NCBI GenBank assembly: GCA_902728285.1
Contig: CACVBU010001154.1
Span: forward strand, 744,001-808,000
DNA length: 64,000 bases
Direction of reading: 5' to 3'
Source: Clytia hemisphaerica
Lineage: Eukaryota; Cnidaria; Hydrozoa; Leptothecata; Clytiidae
The notes under the pieces were generated by a model, which was not told the origin of the DNA, did no database searches, and worked only from the letters and a program-made list of their open reading frames with translations. This document shows positions 54,201 to 63,419 of this stretch, one piece after another (position 1 is the first letter of the stretch; each line of letters opens with the position of its first letter). Both the position numbers and the translations under genes were made by a program.

Positions 54201-57200
54201 ATGCAATCGAAATTCCAGAGAACTTCATTCCCCAAACAACTATGTCAAACTCCCATCACATAAATTTTACAATTACGTCAGAGTAGACTACACTCGCCAC
54301 CGAAGAAGTTTATTTGGAAAGGGTAATTATATTTTATTGTTCGCTTCTTTTTTAAAGATTCGCCGGGTTCAGGGCTGCAAATAAGCGTCGGTCATCGGTC
54401 AATGTCCGACTGAAAAAGCTATTTGACCGACTGAAAATCTTTTGTGTCGGTCATGATGTCCGAATGAAAAAAGGGATAAACCATTAACTTGAGAGTTGAA
54501 AATAAATCTCTTACACCCCTGTCTCTTACTTAGCCTATTCTTTTAATACTTGCTTCCTTTGTAGCTTTCAGGGTGTTTCTAAGTTAACTTTTATCGACTT
54601 GCTTTCTTCGTTACTTTCTTTGTTTCTAAGATCACTTTTATCAACCCGCTTTCTTTGTAACTCTTTTAAGGGTGTTTCTAAATTACTTTTGTCAACTTGC
54701 TTTCTTCGTAACCTTCTTTGTTTCTAAGATCACTTTTATCAATTTGCTTTCTTTGTAACTTTCAAGGGTGTTTCAAAGTTAACTTTTATCGACTCTCTTT
54801 CTTTGTAACTTTCAAGAGTGTTTCTAAGATCACTTTTATCAATTTGCTTTCTTTGTAACTTTCAAGGGTGTTTCAAAGTTAAACTTTTATCGACTTGCTT
54901 ACTTCATAACTTTCAAGAGTGGTTCTAAGTTAACTTTTATCAACTCGCTTTCTTCTTAACTTTTAAGAGTGTTTCCAAGTTAACTTTTATCAATTTGCTT
55001 TCTTCGTAACTTCCAAGGGTGTTTCTAAGATCACTTTTATCGAATCAATTTCTCTGTTATATACAATAACAAACTGTTCCAAGGTAAATTTTATTTTACC
55101 TACTCGCTTTCTCCGTAACTTTAAAAAAAAAATATACACTGAATGACCGACAGGATTTTGAGTTTGACCGACAGGATTTCATTTCTGTCGGACATGATGT
55201 CCGATTGACTGAAAATATTTATTTGCCGCCCTGCGGGTTGGAAAAGTATGAATTTCTTTGTACATATTTTACCTACCCCAAATATTTAGGAGGCTGAGTT
55301 TCAAACGAATCGTCAAATTGAAACGGACAATAAATGTATCAAGGTCTGTTTTATTTACCCCCTGGTGACTTAACAAAAGAGACTTAACTCGATGTTACAA
55401 TCCAATTATTGAAAGTTTGTCTCGGCCTTTTTATAATGAGCGAGACATACGTTCTCTGATTACGCAATTTTCATATTGACATTTTCGAGGCATTTTGATG
55501 TAACTGCCAGGGGGTTCTCTCCTCCTAAACTGGCATCAATCAGTTACATCAAAATGACGTCATCAACTTGACGATTCGTTTAAAACTCAGCCTCCTAAAT
55601 ATTTGGGGTAGGTAAAATATGTACAAAGAAATTCATACTTTTCCAAAACGGCGAATCTTTAAAAAAGAAGCGAACAATAGAATATTATTACCCTTTCCAA
55701 ATAAACCTCTTCGGTGGCGAGCGTAGTCTACTCTGACGTAATTGTAAAATTTATGTGATGGGAGTTTAACATAGTAATGTAATGTTGTTTGGGGAATTAT
55801 GAAGTTCTCTGGAATTTCGATTGCATTTATTCAGGTTGATTTTTTATGACTTCTAATGGTACTTTTTCTAACAAGTTTGATTACTCTGTTCTCACACTTA
55901 TGTCTTTTTTTTTCGCGTCCTTTTCCGTGATTACTTTTATTTATATTTTTAAAGACAGGTAAGAAGGCATATTGATGTAACTGTCAATAACAATAGTCAC
56001 TTTCCAGGCCCTTTTTCACAAAATTTCACTTTCCAGGGGTGTCGACTCCTAATTTCCAGGGGATAGTTTGTTATCCGAAATTCCAGGGGGGTTAGTGAAA
56101 AAGTTCGTCAATACCCCTGTATAATTTTTTTTTGGAATAGCCCATTGTTAAGGCGGGCATCACAAATAACTTGTGTTCGCGTCGTTTTTAGGTCTAAAAA
56201 ACGAGTCGGTCAGTCGGTCTGTAAAAAAAACGTCGCAAAAATGGATTTTCAAACCATGAGTCGGGCGAAAATCAAATCTATCAGAAATTTGAAAAGTCCA
56301 AAATTCAGTTCAATCTGATCATTTTTAAAGTCTCCAAACCTGTCTTGATTTTCATTGCAATAAATTTTATGATCTATCCATCCTTGCCCCAGATGAAAGG
56401 AGAGAAATCAAATCAAATTTCAAATTAAGTAAAAGTACCAACCTTTTCTATTACATTACCAACAGCCAAACAACAATGATACCAGATACCATTTAACTTT
56501 TGTTGAACCCACAGGCGGCTCTTCCATGTTTAAACTTTCAAAGACTTTTTTAAGAAGCCTGTTTTTTACCACATTTCATCTCTTGATTTCTTTCAACAAA
56601 AATAAAAGTATAAACACAACACACGCGAGTCTATTCGCATCTTTTGCTCTTCTCCGTTGTGTTATTTTTATACTTTTTATCTTAGAAAACAGTACAAAAT
56701 GAAGGAGTGCTTTTCGATTTCGGCTTCCGTAATTTTTTTTTATAACCAAGATTGTCGGGTAAAAATCCGACGTTTTTTTCGACTTTCCGACTCAAGAAAG
56801 TTGGAAAATTAGGAAAAATCGTCAGCCGGTCAGACGATGCGAACACAAGTTATTTGTGATGCCCGCCTAATCAAAACAAAAGTTAAAAGGCGCAAAGAGG
56901 TTGCAACATTTTGAAGGAAAAAGCAGCGCGCTGGTCAATGGGCCATTCCAGAAAATTTTTGTTATCGCCAGTCAGACGACGTGCTTTTTTAAATTTTTTC
57001 TAGCCTCGGAAATAATTTTTCTTGTGGTGGTGGTCGGAAATTCCGATAAAAATTCATGTACTTTTGCAAAATGCATCGGAAATTCCACTCTTTTTTGCCT
57101 TTTTTAATTCAATTGCCTTGGAAATTCATACATTTTCTTCTCTCGCCTTGGAAATTTCGAATTTTGGTGAAAACTCTTACCCTCAGAAATCCTGTGTCAT

Positions 57201-60200
57201 CTGCCCCCCTGACAAATTCTGGAATGGCCCAATGAAAAATGAGTTTTTTTATCAAAGTTAATTCAAAACTGTACTTTTTGTTGCCAATTTGCAAGCAAAG
57301 GTGAAGCAAGTGAAATTGCATGCTTTCAGTGGAGCGAGTTTGCAGACGAAATCTGAAAGAAATTGGCTGAATAGATTTTCCCAAAACTTGTTTTTTTATC
57401 GGTATGTAGTTGGACCCCCCACATGTGTCTGATTTGGAGATGCTTTTGTTAATGTTCGATCGAAGAAATAAGTTTTCACCTATGTCTAAACTTTTGATTC
57501 GATTTAATTTACAAGCTTTTTGGACCTACCTCCGGGTGCCCCGGTGGAGGTCCTATGAATTAACCTCTGTCTGTTCGTCCGTTCGTTCGTTCGTCTGTTA
57601 CCAGCTTTTCTCGAGATTGGCTCATTAGTTTTTTCTGATTTTTTGCACAAAGATGCAAAATGGCAATGGCCAAAATGTGACGGAGCCCGATTTTCGAAAA
57701 AAAATCATTTCCGGCCGAAAATGCCGGAAATATGCCGGAAAACCCGGTTTTTTGGCATTTTCCCAAGATTTCATCATTAGTTTTTTCTGATTTTTTGCAC
57801 AAAGATGCGTGTTAGCAATGCCCAAAACTTGGCCGAGTCCGATTTTTGAGAAAAAATTTTTTCCGGCCGGAAATGCCGGAAATATGCCGGAAATCGCCGT
57901 TTTTCTGGATTTTCATTGGACTTTTTCCATATAATTGGTTGTTTTTTTCATTCAAAAACATTATTAATAGCAATGCCCACCATTAAGCATGTTTCAATTT
58001 TCAATAAAATTGATTTTTGAAGCCGGAACTTTCTAAAAATCGCCGGAACAGCCGATTTTCGCCGGAAAGACAGTATTTCTTGAATTTCTCGAGCTGTACT
58101 TTATATTTGTTTATGAAATTTTGCACACTGATGCAATTATGACAATACCTAAAATGTGACAGAGCCCGATTTTCGAAAAAAAAAATTTTCCGGCCAAAAA
58201 TGCCGGAAATATGTCGGAAAAATCGGTTTTTTCTCGAATTTTCATTTTTATTTTTTTCTGATTTTTTGCAGAAAGATGCGTATTCGCAATGCTCAAAACA
58301 TGGCCGAGTTGTATTTTTGAGAAAAAATTTTTTCCGGTTTAGTTTACTTATATTTCTATGCTTTTCACACAAAAACATTATTCATAACAATGCTCATTAT
58401 CAAGCATGATTCAATTGTCAATAAAACTGATTTTTGCGACCAGAACTTCCTATTTATTATTTCCCTACAACCCTTCCCTCTCCCCCCATCAACAATCAAT
58501 GATGAATTTATTGTGTTGTGTATTTTCGCTAAACACTATATTTTCTGACTGATTTTTTTCATTTTTCTTTTCGCATTGCTATCTAACTTTAATCATCAGG
58601 TAGGTCCATTCAGCATATTGCTTGTTTATATTGAATTGACAAGAATGTGGAGCAAGATTGATCAGAGAAAGTGGAAAAGAATAACATTTTTTTGCTTATA
58701 TATCAGCATAATCTAACAAAAGGCAAACACTGTCCTGATATGAATTACAGTTCAGGCACATGAGGGACTCTGAACCGTTCTTGTACAAAAAATCTTTTTA
58801 AGATATAGATTTGATATGACTGTTTTTGAATGGAATTTTGATTGGGCGCATAACTTCATAGTTCGAACCCCCCCTTTCTTAAGGGGGAGATGACAGCTTC
58901 CAAAAAAGTGAAGAAGGGGGGGGGATTAGAAATGTTCATTAAAAAGGGGGGATAGCAAGGAGGGGGGGATCGTTTAAGAAGGGGGGGATCGTTTAAGAAG
59001 GGGGGGTCGTTTAAGAAGGGGGGGGGGGCTTACATATATTGTAGATTATTTTCCAGCACTGTTATGAAATTTGGTCTGCGTGAAAGGAAGTTCTTTATTT
59101 TCACTAAAAAGTGGTATTCTTTTTGCCAGACTTAATTTTTCTTTACTGTTTCCCCTCCCTTTCATAGTGTGCACCCCCCCCAGAATAGTGGGGGGGAGGG
59201 TTTTGCTGATTTGGGTCGAAAATTTTCAGGTGGGATTTGGGGTTTTCCAGGTTTTAGGTGGAAACAAGTTAAGGTGGGAGTTAATTTCTTTAGGTGGGAC
59301 TTTGGGTGTTTTGGAAAAAGTTAAAGTAAAATTTCTTATTTTCAGATTTTATGACTTTATGATATATTTTTTTTATATATTTCATAAATGTATATAATAG
59401 ACATATTAATATATTTTGGATTTAACACAGGTTAAATTGCGGTTTAACTTTTGTTTGAAAAGCGCTATATACAGTATTCGAATGGCTGGGTGGCCGCCCT
59501 CCGCCAACTGAGTCTACTTTGCTAACACTCTAACTGAAAGCTGACAGGATGAGATATTTTACCTCCCTCCCTCCCTGCAGTTATGGTTGTAGGCGAATCC
59601 TCACTTATTTATACTAATATTGTAGTTATCGGGACAAATTTTCCCCAAAACTTTTTATTCAAGGATTAGCCATAATTTCATGCCAAACTTATATCTAACG
59701 ACTCACACTTACTTCTAAGCCGTCTGACTACTTGATTGGTTTCTACCCAGGGGAGGGTCCATGTACAAAAAAGCGGCATGCATCATGGGGTGGGTGGGTG
59801 TTTTCAAAAAAATTTTGCTGTTTAGTACTTGTGCACTATACATGGGGGTATCAGGGTCAAATTTCTGATTTGCTGTTTAGTATACATTGTACTATACAGG
59901 GGTGTCAGGGTCAAATTTCGGATTTTCTGCTTAGTATTTGTGTACTAAAAAGCCAAAATCAAATCAAATTGTAATTTATTTTAGATTTTTGCCGGAAATC
60001 TTTCAAAATTCTCAATTGTTTTTGTCAATTTTTGAGAAAATTTTTTGAAATTTTTTTTATGGGAAGAATAAAAAACTTGCCCCAAAGTTTCAATTTTTTT
60101 GGCTTAAAATTTTTATTTTATGAAGAGGTGTAAGGGTATATTTGTTAGTTTTCTGGATAGTATATTGCACTATGTAAGGGTGTGTTGGGGTATATTTGGC

Positions 60201-63146
60201 AGTTTGCTTGATAGTATATTGTATTATACAGGGGGTGTCAGGGTGTATTTGTGAGTTTGCTGGATAGTACTGGATAGTATATTGTAAAATATAGAGGGTG
60301 TTGGGGTGTTTTTGGGAGTTTGCTGGCTAGTATTTTATTGTACATCATTTTGTACTATAGGGGTTGGGGGTGTTTAAAATCGAAATTTGCTACAAAGTAC
60401 TTATACATGCCGCTGTATTGTACATGGACCCCCTCTGTTCTACCCCTAATGTAGGTCATAGGCAAATGGAAAGTTAAACATATGTAATATATTGCATCTA
60501 TTCATATTATGGTAAAGAAGTTTTGTTTTGTTCCTCGAATTAGTATATTTTTTTTGTTTTTTAGCTGGGATCTGGGAGTCTGGGCTGAAGGTGGGAATTT
60601 TAGGATAAGGTGGGACCTGAATTTTCAGGTGGGACCTGGAACCCCCTTGCACACTATGCCTTTTTACCATAAAAAATTTAGCCCAAAACCCTTGGGGGAT
60701 AGGCATTTTTAAAGGTTGGGGGGATATCAAGAAGGGGGGGGGATCATTTAAGAAGGGGGGATCAGACCCCTTTCCGCACTATGAACTTTCAGTTAGTCAC
60801 ACTAGGAAATCAAGCTTGCAGGAAAAACTTAACATCAGTCATCTACAGGATGAGAGTTACCTGAATCAAGCTCAAGATCCCAAGACAATTAATTAAAACT
60901 TGAAAGTTGAAATGAAGCAAAATGACGATTGCTATAAAAACGTGCAGCGACCAGAATCAACTAACTAAATTTCATCATTCAATTCCTGAGACAGCGCTTC
61001 GATTTGATAGGCCTTGATTACACGATAAAGTGAAATTAATTTTGCACATGTAAATGGGTCAGTGTTTAAGCCCTGGCAAATTGTAATAACCCTGTAATAA
61101 TCTATTTTTTTTACTTTCAGTTTGAAAAGCCAGGCAGACGAGATGACTTCGACTATCCAGATATGGCTAAAGAATGCGGTAGGTTTATGAAAGTTCATTT
61201 TAGCTTAAGTGTGGACCTTCTTTTTTTGAACGCTTCTTGAACGCTTCCAGCCCGCGCTGATTTTCAGATCTCTTCTTTAAATTTCTTAATTTAAACATTA
61301 GGGAGATAATCATCTCAGCTAATTCTCACACTCCCTTGCATAGTGTGCAGAGGGGTCTGAACCCCCCCATTAATATTTCATCCCCCCCTAGAAAGGTATC
61401 CCCCCTATTTTTAAATTTTTTTGATCCCGCACCATTTACATTGTCCATTTTTATTGACTTAAATCAACATATAACATAAAAAAAAAGTTACTATCCCCCC
61501 CCCATTTTTATTTGATCCCCCCCTATAAGCTCAAACCCCCCATTTTAACTGGAAAATTGCCCATCCCCCCCTATAAAGCCTTCCTTGAAAACTCGGATCC
61601 CCCCCCCTCTTAAAAAAAGGGGGGGTTCATACTATGCCTTGTTGCTCATTTGAATTCAAAATTGATCCAAAAACCATGAGGGGGTGTATAGTACTAAGGT
61701 TCGTGCTTGTTGTTTATATGTAGACTTGACCTCGGAAAACCAACTATTTGAGAGACTAAATTTTTTGTAAAGAAGTTACCCTAGGGAGACAACGTGAAGA
61801 GTGACCTTTAGTTCAAGTACAATATGTTATTTAATCACACAATACGTGCTCACACAGTACCATGATACCAACAAAATAAGATAGAAATAATCTAATAAAG
61901 ATGAAAGATACAATTTGAAACCTTTGAAAGGTTTTTTCTTACTTTTCATTGTTTTTGATTGTTTCGTACCCTTTTTAAAGAGACCCAACACCTACCTTAA
62001 GGGAACTAATTTTTGCGGGAACTAAATTTTGCGGTTTTTGCGGATTTAGGCCCAAACCGTAAAACTAAGTTCCCGCAAAATTTTTCAAATGCAAAAAAAA
62101 CAAAGGTCGAATAATTCACAGTACGGCTCTAATTTTCTTTCAAGTGAGAAATCCGCAAAATTAAGTTCCCGCAAATATTAAATATTAAATCTTGAATTGC
62201 GCACCGCAAAAATTAGTTTCCGCAAAAAATAGTTCCCTTAAGGTATGTTACCTCTGTGCCTGAAAAGGTATTCGTGGATAAAGGTTTTCCAGGTGCAGAA
62301 AGCTTTAGTATGACTTTGAATAACACTGACAAATTTATCACATATTTTGAATTTTCCTTATTAGTGACCAAAGCCCTTGAAGACGCTGGAATATCTTACA
62401 CAGAAATTCAACAAGCTACTGTCGGCTATTGTTACGGTATGTACTGTATTTATATCAATTTACCAAACAATAGCGAGTTTATGTATGTGTGTTTTTCTAT
62501 GACCGAGACAGATGATAAGTGTAGATCAACTGAGGACGATAGTAAAAAATACTCTGGTTGAAATATCCTACAAATTGAAGTAATTGAGGAGGGAATAGTG
62601 TTCTACTGAACAATGAATTCAAGTGTTTTTGATATACAGGTTTCTGGTCTACAGTTTCGATATCCATATTGGAAGTTCATTACGGTTTGAATCAAGAGAT
62701 TTACGTTTTGAGAGATTCTTCTCCCTAGACAAACATCCTATCATCCATTGCATTGCAACACTCTCTTTGACCCTAGTAAGCTTGAACATAACTTCTCGTG
62801 GTATTAAAGATAGATAGAGTCGATATTTTACGTGGATAGCCCAGTAATCTAGGACTTTTAGGCAGTCTTTCGATTGTTTTCACGGGGTCCACGGCCAGCC
62901 GGCTCGGCTATCTATGAACTGAACAGAACATTGAAAGGAGCGGGGATTCGAACTGCGAATCCCTGGTTTGAGACGCTGACGTCGTTGACCACTTGGCCAT
63001 CGCTTCTTGAATTATATGTGCACTTGAGGCACAATCAACATATATTTGTTACATAAAAAATAATATCTTTAATACTTTTAGGAGAGTCAGCATGCGGACA
63101 AAGAGCTTTGTATCAATTTGGTTTGACAGGAATACCTATCTACAAC
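45278..63146 (+). CDS. SCP2: SCP2/SCP-x peroxisomal 3-ketoacyl-CoA thiolase, first four coding exons (3' incomplete)
   Basis: Exons: 45278-45337, 61121-61178, 62365-62436 and 63082-63146, each with AG/GT borders; phases 0, 1, 1, 0 join without a stop. The encoded N-terminus has RRVFVVGVGMTKFEKPG, DYPDMAKE, ALEDAGISYTEIQQATVGY and GESACGQRALYQFGLTGIP, matching the start of animal SCP-x, the thiolase-plus-sterol-carrier fusion that cleaves branched-chain 3-ketoacyl-CoA in peroxisomes. The window ends just before the exon expected to carry the catalytic cysteine (NNNCATGS in the family), so catalytic status and presence of the SCP2 domain cannot be seen. ATG 45278 has a good context (AAGATGG) and gives MAAQNGGARR before the conserved block, close in length to vertebrate SCP-x. 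Intron 1 is 15,783 bp and filled with nested transposons; introns 2 and 3 contain a MITE and a SINE respectively. Confidence 0.93.
45834..46590. mobile_element. TIR element flanked by TA, CCGTAG ends
   Basis: The left end CCGTAGGATCGTCTAATCTC, continuing CGACATACGTCTTGCAATCT, is mirrored at the right end (GAGATTGCAAGACGTATGTC, then CGACTCTACGG); the inverted repeats are about 44 bp. TA flanks both sides (45832-45833, 46591-46592). The 757-bp body is non-coding and includes a CG-rich patch at 46180-46205. Confidence 0.85.
46635..47539 (-). repeat. 3' LTR of the BEL/Pao element
   Basis: 905 bp, starts TGTTATAAAGG and ends CAGTTTACA on the plus strand. By eye only about four differences from the other LTR (for example GCAAGCTC versus GCAAACTC and one extra A). 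Contains the tandem motif AAGTATAAGTCTAAGTTGA at 46825-46930. The ORF seen across the LTR interior is not a gene. Confidence 0.95.
47565..48563 (-). pseudogene. BEL/Pao integrase core and C-terminal domain, N-terminus lost
   Basis: The frame covers the integrase catalytic core: the first Asp in VDLCGPF, the second in LLPDEGSQL, and the Glu in HGKVERKIQEI, so the DDE residues appear intact. It is followed by the C-terminal part (FNLKVGDIVLFKK, an SH3-like nucleic-acid-binding segment) and a stop 25 bp before the LTR. The HHCC zinc-binding domain that normally precedes the core is absent: the sequence jumps from a KATEEVQ-like linker in another frame to the core. The first residues of the frame therefore belong to the deletion junction. 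Inactive on its own by inference. Confidence 0.85.
48540..49800 (-). pseudogene. BEL/Pao reverse transcriptase C-terminal remnant, RNase H and connection
   Basis: The frame (open 49905 to 48451; meaningful part about 49800-48540) starts at the end of the RT domain (IGVAGMKWYPEEDVVSLDV), continues with the ITPLTAAMKL segment, then an RNase H-like domain with acidic residues in DTADASKNIA, QPRGELLAA and LTDSQITLFWI and a terminal ADIGTRRG. The RT fingers and palm, including the YVDD-type catalytic motif, are absent. Upstream of about 49800 the same frame is only a shadow of the protease reading frame. Confidence 0.85.
49773..50822 (-). pseudogene. BEL/Pao nucleocapsid-like segment and aspartic protease
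   Basis: Open frame from 50822 on the minus strand, shifted by +1 relative to gag. It starts with a Gly/Ser/Thr-rich linker, then a zinc-knuckle-like CGEKGH, a Cys/His-rich region (SCPEF, GYCTQCLFPG, HEGRCQ-type, CPHPSHDDYD), and a retroviral-type aspartic protease with the active-site triplet in FFDSGCSDMVI and a later GGVGNVKTISSG flap-like segment. It ends shortly after HPKEV, where the reverse-transcriptase frame should follow but is deleted; the last residues are out-of-frame readthrough. Confidence 0.85.
50818..52290 (-). CDS. BEL/Pao Gag (DUF1759-type)
   Basis: 490 residues. The N-terminal 270 residues are coiled-coil-rich (many E/K/L heptads, for example MRNRLKVLHNEILQSI). Residues about 290-450 carry the gag-like DUF1759 region (KFKGYDSSSDFYSFKSDFEK, LEGPALTLVKGV, EEIWRRLKLSYGDPKLLL). 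The stop (50818-50820) falls in CCCTGGTAAAC, and the next protein continues in the +1 frame directly there. The ATG is only 26 nt inside the 5' LTR, which is unusually close. Gag seems intact and could form particles. Confidence 0.85.
   Translation of the reverse strand: MRRSTRAAANKPINYKSFGTQGIRLPPETTSQASSSDESDADISTLEQTFNLYQSLYESDTSTQSVDANLSQLVRGLTIKDQIMENDIKNISIEQNVLSSEIADIGTDYDIEFMTYSELEQLFKEVKTMRNRLKVLHNEILQSIGTEEYEKNFLKSYNENIHNAQTVIQRVNARRKEVRPDEKNAQRKKSLSDFLMKEVKSTITSLEAVFKEDPSAFSYDELVLAERNLSSHQQSINNLTKHMEKLLVSEHFQKDETDIVTKSYDALAKLKSTYITKLESTLKVQEIAKEQKFQSSKLNIKLTKFKGYDSSSDFYSFKSDFEKLHSKSTPSAHLPDLIKNNYLEGPALTLVKGVDNIEEIWRRLKLSYGDPKLLLSKKLSDIQNTTRLWRVRSDPEKQIESLSKMLNFMRDTMNLAQKHQIENFLLYGKTLEDVYQLMDDTRQTKWFSFLEGKTLHQSTIWEEFIKFLEKEISIQQLKMLQFIANNNQPW
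52316..53221 (-). repeat. 5' LTR of the BEL/Pao element
   Basis: 906 bp, the promoter-bearing LTR given the minus-strand orientation. Nearly identical to 46635-47539, indicating a recent insertion. The next bases inward (TTCAAAACAGCACACC on the minus strand) do not start with TGG, so no standard tRNA primer-binding site is visible. Confidence 0.95.
54370..55233. mobile_element. hAT-like non-autonomous element carrying a tandem array
   Basis: The ends CAGGGCTGCAAATAA and TTATTTGCCGCCCTG are 15-bp inverted repeats with one mismatch. Sub-terminal pieces TCGGTCATGATGTCCGA and GTCGGACATGATGTCCGA also occur on both sides. CAGGG-type ends suggest hAT. The flanking duplication CGGGTT is 6 bp rather than the usual 8. 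The interior is a tandem array (see 54500-55125). Confidence 0.7.
54500..55125 (+). repeat. Tandem array, roughly 50-60 bp unit
   Basis: About eleven imperfect units of a TTTCTAAG(T/A)TAACTTTTATC, GACTTGCTTTCTTTG and TAACTTTCAAGGGTG pattern fill the hAT-like element. Unit length varies by deletion of the middle part. Non-coding. Confidence 0.75.
55541..55983 (-). mobile_element. TIR element with CAGTTACATCAA ends, copy B
   Basis: 443 bp bounded by CAGTTACATCAAAATG and CATATTGATGTAACTG, in inverted orientation to copy A and separated from it by 34 bp. The paired arms can form a hairpin of about 410 bp. The flank GGCAGTTACATC is shared. Confidence 0.75.
56151..56868. mobile_element. TIR element with AGGCGGGCATCACAAATAAC ends
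   Basis: The ends AGGCGGGCATCACAAATAAC, then TTGTGTTCGC, and the mirrored GCGAACACAAGTTATTTGTG, then ATGCCCGCCT, are perfect over 30 bp. Sub-terminal CGGTCAGTCGGTC and CAGCCGGTCAGACGA are similar. 718 bp, non-coding. The flanks TTA and AAT do not give a clear target duplication. Confidence 0.85.
56937..57233. mobile_element. Short MITE with AATGGGCCATTCCAGAA ends
   Basis: AATGGGCCATTCCAGAAAAT faces AAATTCTGGAATGGCCCAAT. The interior has repeated CCT(T/C)GGAAATT motifs. GGGCCATTCC resembles the GGGCTATTCC end of the composite element 46604-56144, so the two may share a transposase. Confidence 0.7.
57612..58440. repeat. Tandem repeat, about 160-190-bp unit, CCGGAA-rich
   Basis: Successive units share TTTTTTCTGATTTTTTGCAC, AAAGATGC, CAATGC(C)CAAAA, GAGTCCGATTTTTGAG and TTTTCCGGCCGGAAATGCC. 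The minus-strand frames over the array repeat the same short peptide words and look like repeat artefacts. Just before it (57525-57555) is a small hairpin CCTCCGGGTGCCCCGGTGGAGG-like, and a (GTTC)n run at 57577. Confidence 0.7.
58863..59036. repeat. G-rich GATCGTTTAAGAAGGGGGG array
   Basis: Three to four units of GGGGGGATCGTTTAAGAAGG and a preceding TTTCTTAAGGGGGAGATGAC. The G runs are seven to eleven long. Similar GATCATTTAAGAAGGGGGG text at 60730-60770 belongs to the opposite end of the same composite region. Confidence 0.65.
59826..60390 (+). repeat. Tandem repeat, about 55-65-bp unit
   Basis: Units of the form TTTGCTGGATAGTATATTG, then ACTATACAGGGGTGTCAGGG and a short spacer recur about eight times with divergence. 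Not coding. Confidence 0.7.
61337..61642. mobile_element. C/G-run MITE with GCATAGTGTGCA ends
   Basis: The left end GCATAGTGTGCAGAGGGGTC, then TGAACCCCCC, faces the right end AAAAAAAGGGGGGGTTCATA, then CTATGCC. Related CATAGTGTGCACCCCCCCC text is at 59165-59185 and GCACACTATGCC at 60648-60660. It lies in SCP2 intron 2. Confidence 0.65.
61993..62245. mobile_element. MITE with TACCTTAAGGGAAC ends, copy 2
   Basis: The ends TACCTTAAGGGAACTAATTT and AAATAGTTCCCTTAAGGTA are inverted repeats. The body repeats TTTTGCGG and CCGCAAAA words on both strands, versus TTTTGGCG in 43092-43386. Inside SCP2 intron 2, 120 bp before exon 3. Confidence 0.85.
62870..63006 (-). mobile_element. tRNA-derived SINE, second family, reverse orientation
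   Basis: On the minus strand it starts GAAGCGATGGCCAAGTGGTC (A box TGGCCAAGTGGT), has a long variable-arm region as in tRNA-Ser/Leu, then GTTCGAATCCCCGCTCC (B box), and a non-tRNA body (CAATGTTCTGTTCAGTTCAT). The acceptor halves GAAGCG and CGCTCC pair only partly, so it is a tRNA derivative rather than a functional tRNA. In SCP2 intron 3. Confidence 0.7.
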
Positions 63147-63162
63147 GTAAGTACTAAATTAA

Positions 63163-63419
63163 GACGCTGTGGTATAGTGGTCATTGACCTTGGTTGTTGC
63201 ACAGGCGACTGAGGTTCGATTCTCACTCGCAGCGGTTCAAGCGGTTCACTTGGCAAGTGAATGAACCTTCGCCCAGGTCAACCCATGCCATGTGAGGAGA
63301 ATTGGGTAGTCAGTCCAAGGTGCTGACGGGGCGCTCATTGAAAGCGTCTATAGTTGCGAAAATAGGTCTCAAAGCCTCCTGCAACTCAAACAACCAAATA
63401 AAAATAGAAATAGAAATAG
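63163..63419 (+). mobile_element. tRNA-derived SINE, plus orientation
   Basis: Head GACGCTGTGGTATAGTGGTC (A box GTGGTATAGTGG), B box GGTTCGATTC near 63212, body as in 26328-26572, tail (AAATAG)n at 63401-63419. It starts 16 bp after the GTAAGT donor of SCP2 exon 4. Confidence 0.85.

Larger units (their letters stand above)
54044..55506 (+). mobile_element. TIR element with CAGTTACATCAA ends, copy A (interrupted)
   Basis: The ends CAGTTACATCAATATG (54044) and CATTTTGATGTAACTG (55506) are inverted. It is split by the 864-bp element at 54370-55233. Its left 410 bp are the reverse complement of most of copy B (55541-55983). Non-coding. Confidence 0.7.
46604..56144. mobile_element. Composite host element with GGGCTATTC termini, interrupted by BEL/Pao
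   Basis: The left terminus GGGCTATTCTATTTTTAAAC and on through ACAGGGG, continuing after the retrotransposon as TATTGACAAACTTTTCCAGG, is mirrored at the right end (GAAAAAGTTCGTCAATACCC, then CTGTATAATTTTTTTTTGGAATAGCCC). Removing the retrotransposon and one target duplication leaves about 2.95 kb. No coding sequence recognised, and no clear target duplication at the outer ends. Confidence 0.7.

Noticed and set aside
57560..58378. Minus-strand frames with repeated HLCAKNQKK and IFPAF words
   Set aside because: The repetition follows the DNA tandem unit, frames are broken between units, and no start, splice or family evidence supports a gene.
62940..63006. Possible functional tRNA-Ser/Leu gene on the minus strand
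   Set aside because: Acceptor stem halves do not pair fully and a non-tRNA body follows, so a SINE head is more likely.
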